DNA of 6,210 nucleotides, from the NCBI GenBank assembly GCA_945860335.1, contig CAMAQW010000104.1:1-6210 (forward strand), given 5' to 3'. The notes under the pieces were generated by a model that saw only the letters and a program-made list of their open reading frames with translations, made no database searches and was not told where the DNA came from. The position numbers were made by a program, and so were the translations under genes. This stretch comes from Sediminibacterium ginsengisoli. Its GTDB lineage: Bacteria > Bacteroidota > Bacteroidia > Chitinophagales > Chitinophagaceae. Shown piece by piece: positions 4,937 to 6,210 of this stretch. Within the stretch, counting starts at the first letter, position 1. Every line of letters starts with the position of its first letter.

Positions 4937-6210
4937 ATGGCTGAAGTGATTTTAATGCCCCGCTTAAGTGATACAATGACCGAAGGTGTTATTGCAGCTT
5001 GGCACAAAAATGTGGGCGATGCGGTAAAAAAAGGTGATTTATTAGCTGAAATCGAAACAGATAAAGCAACTATGGAGCTTGAAAGCTACCAAGAAGGTGT
5101 TTTATTGCATATAGGTACTACAAAAGGAGGCAAATTGCAAGTCAATGATTTGCTTGCTATTATTGGTAAGGCTGGTGAAGATGTTGCTTCACTAATAGCA
5201 TCAGTTGGAGCGGGTTCACCTGCTGCAGCGCCTGTTACTGAGTCTGCACCAGCTGCTGCTGCTGCACCTTCGGCTCCCGCTGCTAGTGCTGCATTAGATG
5301 TTGCTGCCATGGAAGAAGTGGTGCTTATGCCACGCTTAAGCGATACCATGACAGAAGGTGTGATTGCGGGTTGGCAAAAAAATGTAGGAGATACGGTTAA
5401 AAAAGGGGAAGTGTTAGCGGATATCGAAACCGATAAAGCAACCATGGAACTTGAAAGTTATAAAGACGGCATTTTATTATACCAAGGTGCTAAAGCTGGA
5501 GAAAAAATTTTAGTGAACGATTTACTTTGCGTGATTGGTGCTGCAGGTACAAATGTAGATGCGATTGTTGCTGCCGTAAAAAGCGGTGCTGGTGCAACTG
5601 CGCCTGCTGCTGCTTCAAACGCTGCACCTGCTGCTCCTTCAACGCCAGCGCCAGTTGTTGCTCCGGTTGCTTCAGCTCCTGCCGTTCAGGCCGTTGTAAA
5701 TGAAGGTCGAATTTTTGCGAGCCCGCTTGCCAAAAAAATGGCAGAAGAGCGTGGCATTGATTTAAGATATGTAAAAGGTACTGGCGATAATGGACGTATC
5801 ACAAAATTTGATATTGACGGATATGTTCCAGCTGCTGCATCTGCTGCATCAGCTCCACAAGCTGTAACTGCTGCTTCAGCGCCGCAAGTAGCTGCTGGTG
5901 TTGTGAGTTTTGAAGACCAGCCGGTTTCTCAAATGCGTAAAACAATTGCGCGCCGCTTAAGTGAAAGTTTATTTACAGCGCCACATTTTTACATCACGAT
6001 GAGCATTGATATGGACGCCGCTGTTGCAGCGCGTGCAAAAATTAATGAAGTGGCACCGGTAAAAATTAGTTTCAATGATATGGTTGTTAAAGCAACAGCA
6101 CTTTCATTAAAACAACATCCAAAAATTAATAGTAGTTGGCTTGGTGATTCTATTCGTACCAACCATCATATAAATATTGGTATTGCTGTTGCAGTAGACG
6201 AAGGTTTACT
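4937..6210 (+). CDS. pdhC: Pyruvate dehydrogenase E2 (dihydrolipoamide acetyltransferase), N-terminal 424 residues
   Basis: The reading frame from ATG 4937 is open to the window edge. Domains in order: lipoyl domain 1 (1-78, lipoylated Lys43 in ETDKATMELES), an Ala/Pro-rich linker (79-124), lipoyl domain 2 (125-202, Lys167 in the same motif), a second Ala/Pro linker (about 204-256), and the peripheral subunit-binding domain (about 257-295, IFASPLAKKMAEERGIDL then GTGDNGRITKFDI). A third linker precedes the start of the acetyltransferase domain (from about 324, VSQMRKTIARRLSESLFTAPHFY). The catalytic HxxxDG motif lies beyond the window. E2 forms the core of the complex, moving acetyl groups from E1 on swinging lipoyl arms to CoA. 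The double lipoyl layout and the SDTMTEG and DKATMELES motifs favour pyruvate over 2-oxoglutarate or branched-chain E2. Many Bacteroidota place E2 right after pdhA; here the upstream neighbour is divergent apaG, so an E1 gene is not immediately upstream. Confidence 0.95.
   Translation, partial: MAEVILMPRLSDTMTEGVIAAWHKNVGDAVKKGDLLAEIETDKATMELESYQEGVLLHIGTTKGGKLQVNDLLAIIGKAGEDVASLIASVGAGSPAAAPVTESAPAAAAAPSAPAASAALDVAAMEEVVLMPRLSDTMTEGVIAGWQKNVGDTVKKGEVLADIETDKATMELESYKDGILLYQGAKAGEKILVNDLLCVIGAAGTNVDAIVAAVKSGAGATAPAAASNAAPAAPSTPAPVVAPVASAPAVQAVVNEGRIFASPLAKKMAEERGIDLRYVKGTGDNGRITKFDIDGYVPAAASAASAPQAVTAASAPQVAAGVVSFEDQPVSQMRKTIARRLSESLFTAPHFYITMSIDMDAAVAARAKINEVAPVKISFNDMVVKATALSLKQHPKINSSWLGDSIRTNHHINIGIAVAVDEGL
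4943..5461 (+). repeat. In-frame lipoyl-domain duplication within pdhC
   Basis: Residues 3-51 (4943-5089) and 127-175 (5315-5461) are 42/49 identical, offset by exactly 124 residues (372 bp). At DNA level the copies have diverged: I count 17 synonymous codon differences among the 42 identical residues. The duplication is therefore old and held by selection at protein level, with no sign of recent gene conversion. Similarity fades after the DKATMELESY motif. Confidence 0.9.

Noticed and set aside
5086..5445. 119-residue open frame on the minus strand opposite pdhC
   Set aside because: Its Ala/Ser/Thr-rich composition mirrors the repetitive Ala/Pro linker and lipoyl coding sequence of pdhC; no family resemblance.
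1..6210. Search for an undescribed system, mobile element, CRISPR array or tRNA
   Set aside because: All long frames are explained by known families, gene-free stretches are under 130 bp, and no terminal inverted repeats, direct-repeat arrays or cloverleaf-like sequences were seen by eye.

Overview
This 6.2-kb window is chromosomal housekeeping DNA from a member of the Bacteroidota. Three things support that: a GldB-like lipoprotein, a family essentially confined to this phylum; TAnnTTTG-type -7 promoter boxes in front of several genes instead of TTGACA/TATAAT; and start codons without clear Shine-Dalgarno sequences. The DNA is AT-rich and the gene types fit an aerobic flavobacterium-, sphingobacterium- or chitinophaga-like organism. 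The sequence alone does not settle the class.

Six genes are present, and their strands alternate perfectly (-,+,-,+,-,+). From left to right: the 5' end of pyrD, dihydroorotate dehydrogenase (1-326, minus, cut by the window edge); an acetyl-CoA C-acyltransferase (thiolase, 425-1600, plus); glutamine-dependent NAD+ synthetase nadE (1601-3280, minus); a GldB-like gliding-motility-type lipoprotein (3402-4400, plus); apaG (4425-4811, minus); and pdhC, the E2 subunit of pyruvate dehydrogenase with two tandem lipoyl domains (4937 to the end, plus, cut by the window edge). No two neighbours can share an operon. The layout gives three divergent promoter regions (327-424, 3281-3401, 4812-4936) and two very tight convergent junctions (0 bp at 1600/1601 and 24 bp at 4401-4424).

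The products belong to separate pathways: pyrimidine synthesis, fatty-acid beta-oxidation, NAD synthesis, cell envelope/gliding, an ApaG-domain protein of unclear role, and pyruvate oxidation to acetyl-CoA. The only loose link is acetyl-CoA and NAD metabolism. No rRNA, tRNA, CRISPR array, insertion sequence, prophage gene or defence gene is visible, and I see no evidence of an undescribed system. Points worth a second look are the strictly alternating layout, a perfect 16-bp palindrome centred on the 0-bp convergent junction, two cases where an upstream in-frame TTG 'start' is better explained as part of a promoter, and the isolated gldB-like gene divergent from nadE. Gene-free stretches are all under 130 bp and hold only the promoter signals listed.
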